Positions 41,584 through 43,188 of a stretch of 43,188 nucleotides of DNA are shown one piece after another. The DNA comes from an uncultured Bacteroidota bacterium (GTDB lineage: Bacteria; Bacteroidota; Bacteroidia; Chitinophagales; Chitinophagaceae). Made by a program: the position numbers and the translations under genes. Below the pieces are notes generated by a model. That model saw only the letters and a list, made by a program, of their open reading frames with translations. It did not search any database and was not told the origin of the DNA. Every line of letters starts with the position of its first letter. Position 1 is the first letter of the stretch. The stretch spans positions 1 to 43,188 of the forward strand of contig CALLKA010000050.1 of the NCBI GenBank assembly GCA_938008665.1, given 5' to 3'.

Positions 41584-43188
41584 TTGTTTTTAATTTTAAT
41601 AATGCTTGCTGTGTTTCTAACACCGCTTTTTCTGTTTGTTTGGTTGGGGGCATATCTGTATGAACCAGTATCTCAAACAGTGTATTAAATTTACGAGCTA
41701 TTTCTGGAAAATTAACCATACTTTTTTTACGTCCCTCATAGCAGATAATGGATAAATCATGTTGCTTTTGCAACTGTGCAATAGGCGTTTTGACACGTGG
41801 ATCCATTTTTATGGCCAAGTTTTGGGTATATACCTTGTCTTTCACGGTTAATTTAACTGTATAGTTACCTGGCATTACCCAAGGAGCGGTTGCTACCGGT
41901 GCAGTATTATGAATAACGGCAGTCATTGGGTATTCCACAGGCACATTTAAGGGATTGTATTTCATATCCCATAAAAAGCGGTGTGCCCCTTGTTTTGCAG
42001 ATAATATTTGTTGCGGTCTAATCCAGTATAAAGGAATATTTACATCAGGTATATTATATAGCGTATCCATGTTACTAAAGCTACGAACCAGTGCGCCTTT
42101 GTCATTGAAAATATCTAATTGCACCACCTCCTCATTATTATTTAAATAATAATCAATGACTGCTCCATCCGGGGGATTTTCACCTGCTGGTTCTTCTGGT
42201 GGAAGTGGGGTATCTGTATTCATATTCCAACGAACACGAATAGCTTGTTGTGGCTTGTATAAAGTAGTTGCTGTTGGTGCGTTTACTTTTAATTGTCGAA
42301 GTGGTGTGATATTATCTAAAATCCAAAAACTACGCCCATGCGTTCCAATCACGATGTCATCATCTTTAATGACTAAATCACGAATCGAAGTTGCGGGCAT
42401 ATTTAATCTTAAAGATTGCCAATTTTCACCTGCATCTAAGGAAAAATAAACTGCATTTTCCGATCCTGCAAATAATAATCCTTTTCTTACTGCGTCTTCC
42501 CTTACTGTATTGATAGGTTCATTTGGCAAGCCTTTAATTATTTTGTTCCATGTAACACCACCATCGGTTGTTTTATAAATATGTGGTGTCATATCATCAC
42601 ATCTTATTCTATTCACTGCTACATACGCGGTATTATTATCAAATCTACTTGCATCAATCATGGAAACCTTACTCCAGGAAGTAAGTGTAGATGGTGTAAT
42701 ATTTTTCCAATGTTTACCGCCGTCTTTGGTAATATGAATTAAGCCATCATCAGTACCAGCCCAGATGGTATTGATATCTTGGTAGGATGGCGCAACTGTG
42801 TAAACAACTCCACGTCTTGCCATTGTTTTTAAATCAGAGGTATTAAAAATTCCAACACTTTCTGGAATATCATAAGTTTCTCTTGTTAAATCAGGACTAA
42901 TTTGTTCCCAGGTATCACCACCAGTAGTTGTTTTAAAAATAACACTACCAGCAAAAAATAAAGTTTTATTATCTACGGGTGAAAAAAGTACGGGCGCAGT
43001 TCTAATGAATCGCACTTTTCCTGTTCTTACTGGTTCGGGTGAAATATTTTGTACCTGACCTGTTGACTTATTGTACTTGGTGATTTTTCCACCATAAATA
43101 ATATTTGGATCCAAAGGATCAGCAGCCACATAACCATATTCTTCAACGCCCACTGGATGCCATTCTCTAAAACTAATATTACCATCAT
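41573..43188 (-). CDS. VPS10/BNR-type propeller protein, 5' end cut by the window edge
   Basis: At least 538 residues. The frame stays open to the right edge: codons upstream of the GTG at 43153 read DGNISFREWHPVG and join smoothly to the family motif, so the GTG is not the start. Repeats of the sortilin/BNR type are visible: VIFKTTTGGDTWEQISPDL, LIHITKDGGKHWKNITP, HIYKTTDGGVTWNKIIKGLP and VYFSLDAGENWQSL. A C-terminal beta domain (about the last 200 residues) ends without a T9SS sorting tail. Full-length relatives run to roughly 1000 residues and are exported. They are often annotated as glycosyl hydrolases, but no catalytic residues can be named here. The stop overlaps the start of the serine hydrolase gene. 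Confidence 0.85.
   Translation of the reverse strand, partial: DGNISFREWHPVGVEEYGYVAADPLDPNIIYGGKITKYNKSTGQVQNISPEPVRTGKVRFIRTAPVLFSPVDNKTLFFAGSVIFKTTTGGDTWEQISPDLTRETYDIPESVGIFNTSDLKTMARRGVVYTVAPSYQDINTIWAGTDDGLIHITKDGGKHWKNITPSTLTSWSKVSMIDASRFDNNTAYVAVNRIRCDDMTPHIYKTTDGGVTWNKIIKGLPNEPINTVREDAVRKGLLFAGSENAVYFSLDAGENWQSLRLNMPATSIRDLVIKDDDIVIGTHGRSFWILDNITPLRQLKVNAPTATTLYKPQQAIRVRWNMNTDTPLPPEEPAGENPPDGAVIDYYLNNNEEVVQLDIFNDKGALVRSFSNMDTLYNIPDVNIPLYWIRPQQILSAKQGAHRFLWDMKYNPLNVPVEYPMTAVIHNTAPVATAPWVMPGNYTVKLTVKDKVYTQNLAIKMDPRVKTPIAQLQKQHDLSIICYEGRKKSMVNFPEIARKFNTLFEILVHTDMPPTKQTEKAVLETQQALLKLKTNGK

Overview
The window is AT-rich DNA with dense operons and AT-rich leaders that lack clear Shine-Dalgarno sequences. 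Its protein families are typical of Bacteroidota: a TonB-dependent receptor with an N-terminal carboxypeptidase-regulatory-like domain, periplasmic two-component-type propellers with Y_Y_Y domains, DUF2147, CBM9-like and SUMF1-like secreted proteins. My best guess is a free-living aerobic member of the Chitinophagaceae or a close relative; this is inferred from gene content, and no marker gene is present. I saw no tRNA, rRNA, CRISPR array, integrase or insertion sequence.

Region 1 (53-7125, minus strand) is an operon-like run: DUF1549/DUF1553 cytochrome protein, DUF1501 protein, DUF2231-cytochrome c-LRR membrane protein, alpha/beta hydrolase and L-rhamnose mutarotase. Region 2 (7126-12762) is a 586-base divergent gap with a possible small membrane-protein gene and a strong hairpin, then three plus-strand genes for secreted proteins: a gamma-glutamyltransferase-like Ntn hydrolase, a CBM9-like protein and a GH-D-like glycosidase. 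Region 3 (12815-19842, minus) is a second cassette with the same core order as region 1 (DUF1549/1553, DUF1501, DUF2231-cytochrome), led by an NHL-propeller protein and followed upstream by an ACS-type MFS transporter (19988-21244). Regions 1-3 look like a periplasmic cytochrome-linked carbohydrate-processing locus built around two paralogous 'planctomycete-type' cassettes.

Region 4 (21488-32482, plus) is a signalling operon. It holds a DUF2147 protein, two very large membrane sensors (propeller, Y_Y_Y, TM, SpoIIE-type PP2C phosphatase) whose phosphatase domains are about 95% identical although their sensor halves differ, an RsbW-like kinase, a STAS antagonist, a GAF-PAS-class III cyclase-HD protein, a TMEM175-like channel and a SET-domain protein. 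The phosphatase/kinase/STAS set is a complete partner-switching module. No sigma factor is present, and the translationally coupled next gene is a nucleotide cyclase, so I suspect the switch controls second-messenger output. This is the most interesting system in the window.

Region 5 (32575-37013) holds a Tat-exported Gfo/Idh/MocA oxidoreductase, a SUMF1-like protein, an ApbE flavinyltransferase and a divergent Tat-exported TIM-barrel isomerase. Region 6 (37028-43188, minus) holds a TonB-dependent receptor, an AlkB-type membrane hydroxylase, a class C beta-lactamase-like lipoprotein and the C-terminal part of a VPS10/BNR-propeller protein that runs off the right edge. Perfect bidirectional hairpin terminators separate the convergent pairs at about 12.77 kb and 32.52 kb.
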